Assembly: GCA_036351675.1 (NCBI GenBank)
Contig: JAZBPO010000020.1
Location: forward strand, 1-14,304
Direction: 5' to 3'
DNA length: 14,304 bases
Source: JAZBPO01 sp036351675
GTDB lineage: Bacteria; Pseudomonadota; Gammaproteobacteria; Pseudomonadales; Azotimanducaceae
Shown one piece after another: positions 1 to 6,926 of the stretch. A program made the translations under genes and the position numbers. Position 1 is the stretch's first letter. Each line of letters begins with the position of its first letter. Under the pieces are notes generated by a model. That model was not told the origin of the DNA, searched no databases, and saw only the letters and a list, made by a program, of their open reading frames with translations.

Positions 1-2
1 CC

Positions 3-872
3 GCGGAGATCGAGCTCTTCTGGGAGATCCTCGCGCAGCAGCCGCAGCGCGATCTGCAGTCCATGGCCAGGGTGCGGAACGTCATCGCCGTGGCCTCTGG
101 CAAGGGTGGCGTAGGCAAGTCGACCACGGCGGTGAATCTCGCCCTCGCTCTCGCCGCCGAGGGCGCGCGTGTCGGGCTCCTCGACGCCGACATCTACGGC
201 CCCAGCCAGGGTCTCATGCTCGGGGTCGCGCCGGGTACGCGGCCCGAGGTCCTGGAGCAGAAGGCCTTCGTGCCGATCCGGGCCCACGGCATCGAGGCCA
301 TGTCCATGAGCTTCCTCGCCGACGACGCGACACCCATGGTCTGGCGTGGGCCCATGGTGAGTGGGGCGCTGCAGCAGCTCATCGGCCAGACCGCCTGGTC
401 CGATCTCGACTACCTGATCGTGGACATGCCGCCCGGCACCGGGGACATCCAGCTCACGCTGTCGCAGCGCATCCCCGTGGCTGGTGCCGTGATCGTCACC
501 ACGCCCCAGGACATCGCGCTTCTCGACGCCATCAAGGGCATCGAGATGTTCCGCAAGGTGGACGTTCCGGTACTCGGCATCGTCGAGAACATGAGCGTCC
601 ACGTCTGCAGCGCCTGCGGCCACACGGAACACCTGTTCGGTGCGGGCGGTGGCGCGAAGGTCGCCGAGCGCTACGGCACGGCGCTGCTCGGCGCGCTGCC
701 GCTGGCCATGGACATCCGTGAGCAGGCGGATTCGGGCCGGCCGACGGTCGTCGCCGACCCGGACGGTCCGACCGCGGGGATCTATCGCGACATGGCGCGT
801 CTGCTCGCGGCGCGTCTCGCAGCGCGCGGCGGCGCCACGCGTGTCCCGGCCATCTCCATCACAGACGACTAG
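3..872 (+). CDS. apbC: Mrp/ApbC family iron-sulfur cluster carrier P-loop ATPase, 5' end outside window
   Basis: This family (Mrp/NBP35/ApbC) binds and transfers Fe-S clusters in the cytoplasm and uses ATP. Counting from the ATG at 63, the deviant Walker A GKGGVGKS lies at residues 13-20, DADIYGPS follows near 41-48, and DMPPGTGD (Walker B region) is at 121-128. A CSAC pair (C182, C185) matches the CxxC that bridges the cluster in the dimer. The frame stays open upstream of the ATG to the window edge (about 20 codons from position 3). Family members such as E. coli ApbC carry an N-terminal MIP18/DUF59-like domain before the P-loop, so I infer that the true start lies left of the window and ATG 63 is internal. 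If the gene does start at 63, it would be a short form of 269 aa. The C-terminus is intact. dcd follows 11 bp downstream on the same strand, so co-transcription is likely. Confidence 0.93.
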   Translation, partial: AEIELFWEILAQQPQRDLQSMARVRNVIAVASGKGGVGKSTTAVNLALALAAEGARVGLLDADIYGPSQGLMLGVAPGTRPEVLEQKAFVPIRAHGIEAMSMSFLADDATPMVWRGPMVSGALQQLIGQTAWSDLDYLIVDMPPGTGDIQLTLSQRIPVAGAVIVTTPQDIALLDAIKGIEMFRKVDVPVLGIVENMSVHVCSACGHTEHLFGAGGGAKVAERYGTALLGALPLAMDIREQADSGRPTVVADPDGPTAGIYRDMARLLAARLAARGGATRVPAISITDD

Positions 873-883
873 GCGACACGCCC

Positions 884-1453
884 ATGACGATCAAGTCCGA
901 CCGCTGGATCCGCGAGCGCGCCGTGCAGGACGGCATGATCGAGCCCTTCGAGCCCGGCCAGATCCGCACGGACGAAGCGGGCGAGCGCATCGTCTCCTAC
1001 GGGACGTCCAGCTACGGGTACGACGTGCGCTGCGCCGCCGAGTTCAAGGTGTTCACCAACATCCACTCGGCCATCGTCGACCCGAAGGCCTTCGATGCGC
1101 GCAGCTTCGTCGACGTGGAGGACGAGGTCTGCGTCATACCCCCGAACAGCTTCGCCCTTGCCCGTACCGTGGAGTACTTCCGAATCCCGTCGGACGTGCT
1201 GGTGATCTGCCTCGGCAAGTCGACCTACGCGCGCTGCGGGATCATCGTCAACGTCACGCCGCTCGAACCTGCCTGGGAAGGACACGTCACGCTCGAGTTC
1301 TCCAACACGACGAACCTGCCCGCGAAGATCTACGCCGGTGAGGGCGTCGCGCAGATGCTGTTCTTCCAGTCGGACGAGCAGTGCGAGGTCACCTACGCCG
1401 ATCGCGGCGGCAAGTACCAGGGCCAGCGCGGCGTCACCCTCCCCAGAGCCTGA
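884..1453 (+). CDS. dcd: dCTP deaminase
   Basis: The 189-aa product matches the usual length (about 188-193 aa) of dCTP deaminase, which converts dCTP to dUTP plus ammonia and so feeds thymidylate synthesis. Visible family features are SYGTSSYGYDVR (about 38-49), GKSTYARCGI (111-120) and the segment LEFSN, in which Glu138 falls at the same number as the catalytic Glu138 of the E. coli enzyme. The C-terminal tail GGKYQGQRGVTLP is the nucleotide-closing lid. The enzyme is a soluble trimer in known members. No strong Shine-Dalgarno precedes the ATG; the upstream gene ends 11 bp before, so translation may rely on coupling. The stop codon lies 12 bp before the hairpin-ended repeat element at 1466. 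Confidence 0.97.
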   Translation: MTIKSDRWIRERAVQDGMIEPFEPGQIRTDEAGERIVSYGTSSYGYDVRCAAEFKVFTNIHSAIVDPKAFDARSFVDVEDEVCVIPPNSFALARTVEYFRIPSDVLVICLGKSTYARCGIIVNVTPLEPAWEGHVTLEFSNTTNLPAKIYAGEGVAQMLFFQSDEQCEVTYADRGGKYQGQRGVTLPRA

Positions 1454-1465
1454 GCACTAGCCAGA

Positions 1466-1503
1466 GGGGTCGGAGTGGTTTTTTCCTGACCACTCCGGCA
1501 CCG
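1466..1503 (+). repeat. Left inverted end of the hairpin element
   Basis: The 38-nt arm starts with GGGGT, then a 9-bp stem with a T-rich 9-nt loop (1480-1488), then GGCACCG. It is the reverse complement of 1654-1691 except at position 1496 (C here; the mate would require T). Confidence 0.85.
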
Positions 1504-1653
1504 CTCGATTCCCAGGACACTGATTCAATTAGCGTTTTCTTCTCTCCGATGCCGGAGCCCGCAGCGGATTCCCTGCGCGATCGTCACGGGCGAGACCCGC
1601 ATGCGGCCAAAGCGCTGCCAAGCCCTTGAATCGGTGTGCGATTTCTCTCGGTT

Positions 1654-1691
1654 CGGTGCCAGAGTGGTCAGGAAAAAACCACTCCGACCCC
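1654..1691 (-). repeat. Right inverted end of the hairpin element
   Basis: Mirror copy of the left arm, with a 7-bp stem around an A-rich 9-nt loop (1669-1677), ending in ACCCC. The outermost 30 nt are identical to the left arm in inverted orientation, implying recent insertion or strong conservation of the hairpin. Confidence 0.85.
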
Positions 1692-1702
1692 ATCTCGTGG
1701 TG

Positions 1703-2545
1703 TCAGGCGGGCTCGGGGGGTTCGAGGAGTTCGAGGCGGAGCATGCGGCCCGAGTCGTCGACGGCCTCGAGGCGGACGAGCATGTAGTCGTACTCGGGCG
1801 CGAGCCAAATGCGTGTCTCCCGCGCGTCCCCCGGTCCGAAGATGCGTTCGAGCTTGACGGTCTCGAGGCGACCGACGGGCAGTTCGAGGGCTTCCGGTCC
1901 GCGCAGCTTGATCGCGTAGGTCTTCGCCTCACCGCCGTCCGTAATGGGGTACTCCACCACGTCGCCGGTCGCGAGCGTGCCGCTGGAGACGTCACGACGG
2001 AGCGCGAGCTGCCAGCTGACCGGGTCGAGGTACCCTTCGCCGAGGGGCTCCACGCGACTCTTGTCACCGCTGCGGCGCACCTCGCCGGCGGGCCAGTCGA
2101 AATCGAGGTAGCGGTCGCGGCGTCCGCCGATCCCACGCTGTCGATACTCGTAGCGGACCGGGCGCAGTGCGCCGTCGCCGTCGAGCTGCATGTGCGCCTC
2201 TTCCGTGACCTGCAGGAACATCGCGCGCAGATCGGAGAAGAAGCGAAGTTCGCCGTCCTCGCCGCGCAGCAGCAGGCGGCGCCCCTTGGCGCTGAAGGGG
2301 ACGCCGTCGTAGCGCGCACGATAGCGGGCCTGGAAGGGCGCGGGCTCCCAGCCGGCCGCCGCGGCCCGGTGGGTCGGCGCGCGGGCACGGTCGAGGGTCG
2401 CGCGCGCCGGCTCCGGGACCGCATCCGCGGGTTGCCCCGATGCGGGCATCGGCTCGGCATCGGCGGGCGACGCCTGTGCCAGCTCGGCATCGAGCGAGAG
2501 GGGCGACGTCAGCAGGGCGCAGAACAGGGCGCAGCGCGTCAACAC
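1703..2545 (-). CDS. DUF3108 domain protein, predicted exported
   Basis: This 280-aa protein has an N-terminal signal-peptide-like segment (about residues 5-26, a hydrophobic ALFCALLTSPLSLDAELAQA run). A Pro/Ala-rich linker follows to about residue 65, then a beta-rich domain with the DUF3108 pattern: FQARYRARYDGVPF near 72-85, then RYEYRQRG, DPVSWQLALRRD and a C-terminal WLAPEYDYMLVRLEA. DUF3108 proteins are predicted periplasmic proteins of unknown biochemical function. The GTG start at 2545 overlaps the purN stop by 7 nt, which favours this start and makes the gene the last of the purM-purN-DUF3108 operon. The same order is known to me from pseudomonads. The stop is 11 bp from the repeat element. 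No function can be assigned beyond export and probable envelope location. Confidence 0.85.
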   Translation of the reverse strand: MLTRCALFCALLTSPLSLDAELAQASPADAEPMPASGQPADAVPEPARATLDRARAPTHRAAAAGWEPAPFQARYRARYDGVPFSAKGRRLLLRGEDGELRFFSDLRAMFLQVTEEAHMQLDGDGALRPVRYEYRQRGIGGRRDRYLDFDWPAGEVRRSGDKSRVEPLGEGYLDPVSWQLALRRDVSSGTLATGDVVEYPITDGGEAKTYAIKLRGPEALELPVGRLETVKLERIFGPGDARETRIWLAPEYDYMLVRLEAVDDSGRMLRLELLEPPEPA

Positions 2546-3210
2546 GGTTCCAGTACCTCGTCTCGCAGCCGGAAGTCGATGCCCGTGGCCGGCAGCAGGG
2601 CCTCGTCGAGGCGCACCGCTTCGGTCCCGAGCTGCAGGCGACCGGCAGCCTCCCAGGCTAGGACCGCGGGATAGAGGCGATGTTCCGCAGCGCGCACACG
2701 CGCCTCGAGACGTTCCGGTGTGTCGTCCGCGGCGACGGGCACGCGAACCCGCGCCACCACGGGTCCGCCGTCCACTTCCGGCGTCACCACGTGCACGCTC
2801 GCGCCGGCCTCCGGATCGCCGCGTTCGAGGGCGCGGGCATGGGTGTGCAGACCCGGCAGATCGGGCAACAGCGAGGGGTGGATGTTGAGCATCCGCGGGC
2901 TGTAGCGACGGACGAAGGCCGGTGTCAGCACGCGCATGAAGCCGGCGAGCACGAGCAGGTCAGGCTCGAAGCGGTCGAGGGCGGCGCCCAGGTCCGCCTC
3001 GAAGGCCGAGCGGTCCGCATACGCCCGGTGATCGACGCAGGTCGAAGCGATCCCCGCAGCGCGAGCGATCTCCAGGCCCGGCGCCCGAGGCCGGTTCGAG
3101 CACACGCCGACGATCCGGGCGTCCACGGCCGGACACTCGTGCACGGACTCGACGAGCGCTTCCAGGTTGCTGCCGCGACCCGAGAGCAGCACGGCCAGGC
3201 GCCGCGGCAT
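2539..3210 (-). CDS. purN: Phosphoribosylglycinamide formyltransferase PurN (10-formyl-THF dependent)
   Basis: PurN transfers a formyl group from 10-formyltetrahydrofolate to GAR, the third step of de novo purine synthesis. The 223-aa product carries the phosphate-binding loop SGRGSN (10-15), VLAGFMRVLTPAFV (87-100), the catalytic segment MLNIHPSLLP with Asn109 and His111, and the third catalytic residue Asp147 in PEVDGGPV. These correspond to Asn106, His108 and Asp144 of E. coli PurN. The ATG at 3210 is chosen because the family starts just before the SGRGSN strand and because its A is shared with the purM TGA stop (TGATG), a classic coupling overlap. The frame runs open upstream inside purM, but that extension is only a shadow of purM. 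Confidence 0.97.
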   Translation of the reverse strand: MPRRLAVLLSGRGSNLEALVESVHECPAVDARIVGVCSNRPRAPGLEIARAAGIASTCVDHRAYADRSAFEADLGAALDRFEPDLLVLAGFMRVLTPAFVRRYSPRMLNIHPSLLPDLPGLHTHARALERGDPEAGASVHVVTPEVDGGPVVARVRVPVAADDTPERLEARVRAAEHRLYPAVLAWEAAGRLQLGTEAVRLDEALLPATGIDFRLRDEVLEPC

Positions 3211-4301
3211 CAGCTCCGGCTGTCCTCTAGGAACGTGCCTTCGGCGCTGCACACGAGGCGTGGTCCGGCTGCTGGCGGCAGGGCACCGCTTGCGTGAACG
3301 CTGCCGAGGCGCCAGGCGGTCTCGCCGCGCTCCGCAAGGGCGGCGAGGACGGCGTCCGCGGCCGTTTCGGGCACACACAGCACGAAGCCGACGCCGCAGT
3401 TGAGGGTCCGCAGCAGCTCGAGCTCGGCGACGCCGCCGGCATCGCCGAGCCGCCGGAACAGGGGCGGTACGGTCCAGCTGTCGAGATCGACGACGAGCTG
3501 CAGCGTCGCGTCCGCGAGCATGCGCGGCAGGTTCTCGGGCAGGCCACCGCCCGTCACGTGCGCCATGCCGTGCACGGGCAGCTCGGCCTCGAGCAGGCCC
3601 CGTACGGCCGCGACGTAGATGCGCGTCGGCGCCAGCAGCGCCTCGCGGAGCGCGCTGTCGGCACCGAGATCGGTACCGTCCCGCTCGAGGATGCGCCGGA
3701 TCAGCGAGAAGCCGTTCGAGTGGGGGCCGCTGGAGGCGAGGCCGATCAGGGCGTCGCCGGGAGCGACGCGCGTACCGTCGATGATGGCCGCGCGCTCCAC
3801 GACGCCGACGCAGAAGCCCGCGAGGTCGTATTCGCCTGCGCCGTAGAATCCCGGCATCTCCGCGGTCTCGCCGCCGGCGAGGGCGCAACCGGCCAGTTCG
3901 CAGCCGCGGGCGATGCCCTCGACGACGCGGGCGGCGACGTCGACGTCGAGCCTGGCCGTGGCGAAGTAGTCGAGGAACAGCAGCGGCTCGGCGCCGACGA
4001 CGAGGCAGTCGTTCACGCACATCGCGACGAGGTCCTGGCCGACGTCGTCGTGTGCGTCGTGATCGATGGCCAGGCGCAGCTTGGTGCCGACGCCGTCCGT
4101 GCCGGTCACGAGCACCGGTTCGCGGTAGCGGTCCGGCAGGCGCGAGAGGGCAGCGAAGCCGCCGACGCCGCCGAGGAGCTCGGGGCGACGCGTTCGCGCG
4201 GCTGCGGGCGCGATGCGACGCACGAGCTCGGCGCCTGCGTCGATGTCGACGCCGGCATCGCGATAGGTGAGGCCGTTCGTGCCCCGTTCAGCTTCGTTCA
4301 A
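3210..4301 (-). CDS. purM: Phosphoribosylformylglycinamidine cyclo-ligase PurM (AIR synthetase)
   Basis: PurM uses ATP to cyclise FGAM to AIR, the fifth step of de novo purine synthesis. The 363-aa sequence shows LTYRDAGVDID (11-21), GTDGVGTKL (67-75), MCVNDCLV near 94-101, GGETAEMPG (143-151), SSGPHSNGFSL (190-200) and HVTGGGLPENLPR (248-260), all hallmarks of PurM. The start appears to be TTG at 4301: no ATG or GTG lies in frame between the upstream in-frame stop (about 4349) and LTYRD, and I see no good Shine-Dalgarno before it. The gene leads a three-gene minus-strand operon with purN and DUF3108 and is divergent from DUF2066. The C-terminal 20 residues or so (after GALPPAAG) extend past the conserved core. 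Confidence 0.96.
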   Translation of the reverse strand: MNEAERGTNGLTYRDAGVDIDAGAELVRRIAPAAARTRRPELLGGVGGFAALSRLPDRYREPVLVTGTDGVGTKLRLAIDHDAHDDVGQDLVAMCVNDCLVVGAEPLLFLDYFATARLDVDVAARVVEGIARGCELAGCALAGGETAEMPGFYGAGEYDLAGFCVGVVERAAIIDGTRVAPGDALIGLASSGPHSNGFSLIRRILERDGTDLGADSALREALLAPTRIYVAAVRGLLEAELPVHGMAHVTGGGLPENLPRMLADATLQLVVDLDSWTVPPLFRRLGDAGGVAELELLRTLNCGVGFVLCVPETAADAVLAALAERGETAWRLGSVHASGALPPAAGPRLVCSAEGTFLEDSRS

Positions 4302-4397
4302 GGAGGATACGTCCGTAGAGCACCGGCGCCCGGTGCGGGCCTTCGGCTACACTGCGGCCGCCCGTCGGCGACCGCGGGCGGCCTCGATGGGACGCGG
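4302..4397. promoter_or_regulatory. Divergent intergenic region purM / DUF2066 with a candidate -10
   Basis: This 96-bp space must hold the promoters of both divergent transcription units. On the plus strand TACACT at 4348-4353 is a plausible -10 about 45 nt before the DUF2066 ATG, but there is no recognisable -35 at 16-18 bp spacing. No convincing promoter was seen for purM. An AGGAGG at 4301-4306 is on the plus strand and so cannot serve purM. No PurR-like operator was identified. Confidence 0.3.
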
Positions 4398-5555
4398 ATG
4401 TTAGCAGAAGCAACTCGTTCGGAATCCGGAGCGCCCTTCGGCGTCGCGGCGGCGCGCGCGCGCCTGCTTGAGGTGCTGGCCACGTGCGTCGTTCTCGCAG
4501 CCGTCGCCTCGCCCTGGGCCCGGGCGGCCGAGCCGACGCCGGAGGCGGCGCTCTGGCGTGTCGCCGTCCCCGTGGCCGACCAGGGCTCGGCGTCGCGCCG
4601 CGAGGCCGAGCGCGAAGCCTTCGGTCGACTCCTGGTCCGGATCAGCGGGCGCGATTCGGTGCTCGCGGTGCCCGCGCTGCAGGCGGCACTGCGGACGCCC
4701 CAGCGCTACTACACGGCGTCCGGCTACGCGCGCAGGGACGCGCTCGAGCGGCGTGAAGACCCTGACGATCGGCCCTGGCTGCTGCAGATCGAGTTCGACG
4801 CCGGCGCCGTGACGGCGCTGCTCGCCGGCGAGGGTGTACCGGTGTGGACCTCGCGGCGGCCGGAGTTCGTGGTCTGGGTGCTCGCGGAGGACCCCCAGGG
4901 CCAGCGCCGCCTGATCGGCGCGGAGGATCCGATCGGGGCACTGCTCCTCGCGCGCGCGCGGGAGCGGGGCCTCGAGGTGTTCCTGCCCTCGCTCGATCTC
5001 ACCGACCTCGCGACCTTCCCCCTGGCCCAGGCCTGGGCCGGCTTCGGGGATGCGATCGATCGCGCCTCGCGTCGCTACGGCAGCGAGAACGCGCTCACGC
5101 TGCGCCTCTATCCCGATCCGCTCGGCCGCTGGCTCGCGGACTGGAGTGGAGTGATCGCGGGCGCCACCGTGTCCGGTGCGCTCGAGGTGGCCGATCCGGC
5201 GGCCGGCGCGCAGGCTGCGCTCGACGCCGTCGCCGACACCCTCGCGGATCGCTTCGCGGTGAGCGTCGATACGAGCGCAGGCGTGGGCAGCCTCTGGCTG
5301 CAGGTCGATCGCATCGACGCGGTCGATCGCTATGCAGGGCTCATGCGCTATCTGGACGGCATCGACGGCGTCGTGGACGTCCAGCTCGTGCAGATGCAGG
5401 GCACGTCGCTGCTGCTGCGCGTCGACGTCAGCGACGACACGCGCCGTCTCCTGGACCTGCTGCGCGTCGAGGGGCGCCTGCTGCCCGAGGAGGTCGCGGA
5501 ACGCGTCGGCGGCGTGGGAGTCTGGCGTGCCCGGTGGTCCGGCACGGACCGTTGA
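4398..5555 (+). CDS. DUF2066 domain protein, predicted exported
   Basis: This 385-aa protein starts at the ATG at 4398; the frame is open further upstream only as a shadow of purM. It has a positively charged N-terminus and a hydrophobic segment (about residues 23-41) ending in ARA-AEP near 41-46, which looks like a Sec signal peptide with cleavage after Ala43. The mature protein opens with ALWRVAVPVADQGSASRREAEREAFGRLLVRISG-type sequence (split around residues 50-83), the typical DUF2066 start. It also contains PQRYY and, near the C-terminus, tandem alpha/beta elements (WLQVDRIDAVDRYAGLMRYL, then LLLRVDVSDDTRRLLDLL). DUF2066 proteins have no known activity. Its position next to purM, with hda close downstream, matches gene order I recall from pseudomonads. 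A 76-bp gap separates it from the phosphatidyltransferase. Confidence 0.85.
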   Translation: MLAEATRSESGAPFGVAAARARLLEVLATCVVLAAVASPWARAAEPTPEAALWRVAVPVADQGSASRREAEREAFGRLLVRISGRDSVLAVPALQAALRTPQRYYTASGYARRDALERREDPDDRPWLLQIEFDAGAVTALLAGEGVPVWTSRRPEFVVWVLAEDPQGQRRLIGAEDPIGALLLARARERGLEVFLPSLDLTDLATFPLAQAWAGFGDAIDRASRRYGSENALTLRLYPDPLGRWLADWSGVIAGATVSGALEVADPAAGAQAALDAVADTLADRFAVSVDTSAGVGSLWLQVDRIDAVDRYAGLMRYLDGIDGVVDVQLVQMQGTSLLLRVDVSDDTRRLLDLLRVEGRLLPEEVAERVGGVGVWRARWSGTDR

Positions 5556-5631
5556 ATCGGCGTGCGCGGCTCACCATGATCGAAGCGGTCGAGACGCACT
5601 CCCGCGGCGTCCATCACGGTGAAACGATCAC

Positions 5632-6186
5632 GTGCACCATCTCCCGAACATCGTCACGATCCTGCGCTTCCTGCTCGTACTCCCAGCGGGTCTGTTCATC
5701 CTGCGCGGTCAGTACGACTGGGCCTTCGCCGTGTTCGTGCTCGCAGGCATCTCGGACGGCATCGACGGAGCGCTCGCGCGCACCTTCGGCTGGACCTCGA
5801 GATTCGGCGCGGTCGCCGACCCGATCGCGGACAAGCTGCTCGTCGCCGTGGTCTACGTGGCGCTCGCCTCGGAAGGGCTGCTGCCGATCTGGCTCGCGGT
5901 CCTGGTGCTCGGGCGCGATCTCCTGATCGTCGCCGGCGCACTCGCCTATCACTGCTTCGTGGCTGAACTCGAGATGGAGCCGACGCTGCTCGGCAAGCTC
6001 AACACCCTCGCCAACGTCGTCTTCGTGGGTCTGGTGCTCGCCATGCTCGCTGCGCCCGCCTTCGCCTGGCTCGAGCCCGCGGTGGCCACCGGCATCTGGG
6101 TCATGGCGGCCGTCACGATCGTCTCCGGCGCCGATTACGTGCGCATCTGGACCATGCGCGCATGGCGACGGGGGGGGCAATCGTGA
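5632..6186 (+). CDS. CDP-alcohol phosphatidyltransferase, PgsA-like integral membrane protein
   Basis: These enzymes move a phosphatidyl group from CDP-diacylglycerol to an alcohol at the inner membrane. The full signature DxxDGxxAR...GxxxDxxxD is present: Asp42, Asp45, Gly46, Ala49, Arg50, Gly59, Asp63 and Asp67, which bind the metal ions and CDP. At 184 aa with about five or six hydrophobic segments and an N-terminal LPNIVTILRF, it is close in size and start to E. coli PgsA (182 aa), so glycerol-3-phosphate is the most likely acceptor, but the acceptor cannot be read from sequence with certainty. The start is GTG at 5632; no ATG fits before LPNIVT. Its TGA overlaps the GTG start of hda, so it is translationally linked with hda and murG. 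Confidence 0.85.
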   Translation: MHHLPNIVTILRFLLVLPAGLFILRGQYDWAFAVFVLAGISDGIDGALARTFGWTSRFGAVADPIADKLLVAVVYVALASEGLLPIWLAVLVLGRDLLIVAGALAYHCFVAELEMEPTLLGKLNTLANVVFVGLVLAMLAAPAFAWLEPAVATGIWVMAAVTIVSGADYVRIWTMRAWRRGGQS

Positions 6187-6926
6187 ATTCGCTGCGCGAC
6201 GCCCGGTCCCCGCAGCTCCCGCTCGGCATGCGCCTCGCCGATGCCGCCACGCTGGATGCCTTCGAACCGATGACGGACGGCGCGGCCCTCGACTGGCTGC
6301 GCACGCGCGTGGGCGACGTGGCGCGGAGCCGTGGTGCGGCGGAACGTGGCTGGTTCTGGGGTAGCGCGGGCTGCGGCCGCAGCCATCTGCTGCAGGCCGC
6401 CTGCCATGCCGTCGTCGAGGAGGGCGGTCGCGCCATCTATCTCACGTCGGCGGTCGTCGAGCATGATCCCGAGGCGGCGCTGGCGGATCTGGAGCGCTGC
6501 GACGCGGTCGCGCTCGACGACGTCGATGCCCTCGTCGGGCGCAGCGCTGCGGAACTCGCGCTCTTCGACCTGTGCAATCGCATGCAGGAGCGTCCCGGTC
6601 CGTCGCTGCTGCTGTTCGCGGCCGCCGCCGCACCGCTCGCCTGCGGCTTCCGCCTCGCGGATCTCGCCTCGCGGCTGGCGGCGGCGACGGTGTTCCGCAT
6701 TCCCGCGCTGGACGACGCCGGCCGCGGTCGCGCGCTCCGCCGTCGAGCCGCCCGCCGTGGCATGGAGCTCGAGCCGCGGACGATCGACTACATCCTCGCG
6801 CGCTTCCCGCGCGACACGCACGCGCTGTTCGCGCTGCTCGACGACCTCGACGAGGCTTCCCTCTCGGCGCAGCGGCGCGTCACCGTACCCTTCGTGCGTG
6901 AGCTGCTCTCGGAACAGCGCAGGTGA
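6183..6926 (+). CDS. hda: DnaA regulatory inactivator Hda
   Basis: Hda is an AAA+ protein related to DnaA. Bound to the DNA-loaded beta clamp, it stimulates hydrolysis of DnaA-ATP (RIDA) and prevents over-initiation. From the GTG at 6183 the 247-aa product has a clamp-binding-type N-terminus QLPLGM (11-16) followed by RLADAATLDAF, resembling pseudomonad Hda. It then has the P-loop GSAGCGRSHLLQA (60-72; Arg in place of the usual Walker Lys, as in E. coli Hda), Walker B ALDDVDAL (110-117), LADLASRL (158-165) and a C-terminal AQRRVTVPFVRELL. GTG 6183 is preferred over ATG 6162 because it gives a GTGA overlap with the upstream stop, has a G-rich stretch just before it, and starts close to the clamp motif. 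Its own stop overlaps the murG start. Confidence 0.93.
   Translation: MNSLRDARSPQLPLGMRLADAATLDAFEPMTDGAALDWLRTRVGDVARSRGAAERGWFWGSAGCGRSHLLQAACHAVVEEGGRAIYLTSAVVEHDPEAALADLERCDAVALDDVDALVGRSAAELALFDLCNRMQERPGPSLLLFAAAAAPLACGFRLADLASRLAAATVFRIPALDDAGRGRALRRRAARRGMELEPRTIDYILARFPRDTHALFALLDDLDEASLSAQRRVTVPFVRELLSEQRR

Larger units (their letters stand above)
1466..1691. mobile_element. REPIN/MITE-like element with hairpin-forming 38-nt inverted ends, no transposase
   Basis: The first 30 nt (1466-1495) and last 30 nt (1662-1691) are exact reverse complements. The match continues inward to 38 nt (1466-1503 against 1654-1691) with one mismatch. A second inner inverted pair, 1517-1528 against 1626-1637, matches at 11 of 12. 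Each end is also a stem-loop: left stem CGGAGTGGT/ACCACTCCG (1471-1479/1489-1497) with a 9-nt loop, right stem GAGTGGT/ACCACTC (1662-1668/1678-1684). A GGGGT/ACCCC foot lies outside each hairpin. Inverted REP pairs (REPINs) mobilised in trans by RAYT/Y1 transposases have this architecture, but this element is longer than typical REPINs. The roughly 100-bp core encodes nothing I recognise, and no target-site duplication is evident. It sits between convergent genes, 12 bp after dcd and 11 bp from the DUF3108 stop, so it could also affect transcript ends. Structure is seen directly; mobility is inferred. Confidence 0.72.

Noticed and set aside
1466..1497. Left hairpin as a simple intrinsic terminator for dcd
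   Set aside because: The T-run lies in the loop rather than after the stem, and the structure is duplicated in inverted orientation 160 bp away, which points to a repeat element; a secondary terminator-like role is not excluded.
1601..2674. Plus-strand open frame across the repeat element and antisense to DUF3108
   Set aside because: The minus-strand DUF3108 gene has a signal peptide and domain pattern; the plus frame is compositional shadow.
3211..4020. Upstream extension of the purN frame
   Set aside because: It lies inside purM in another frame; purN starts at 3210 in the TGATG overlap.
3294..4397. Upstream extension of the DUF2066 frame
   Set aside because: It is antisense to purM; the real start is the ATG at 4398, right before the signal peptide.
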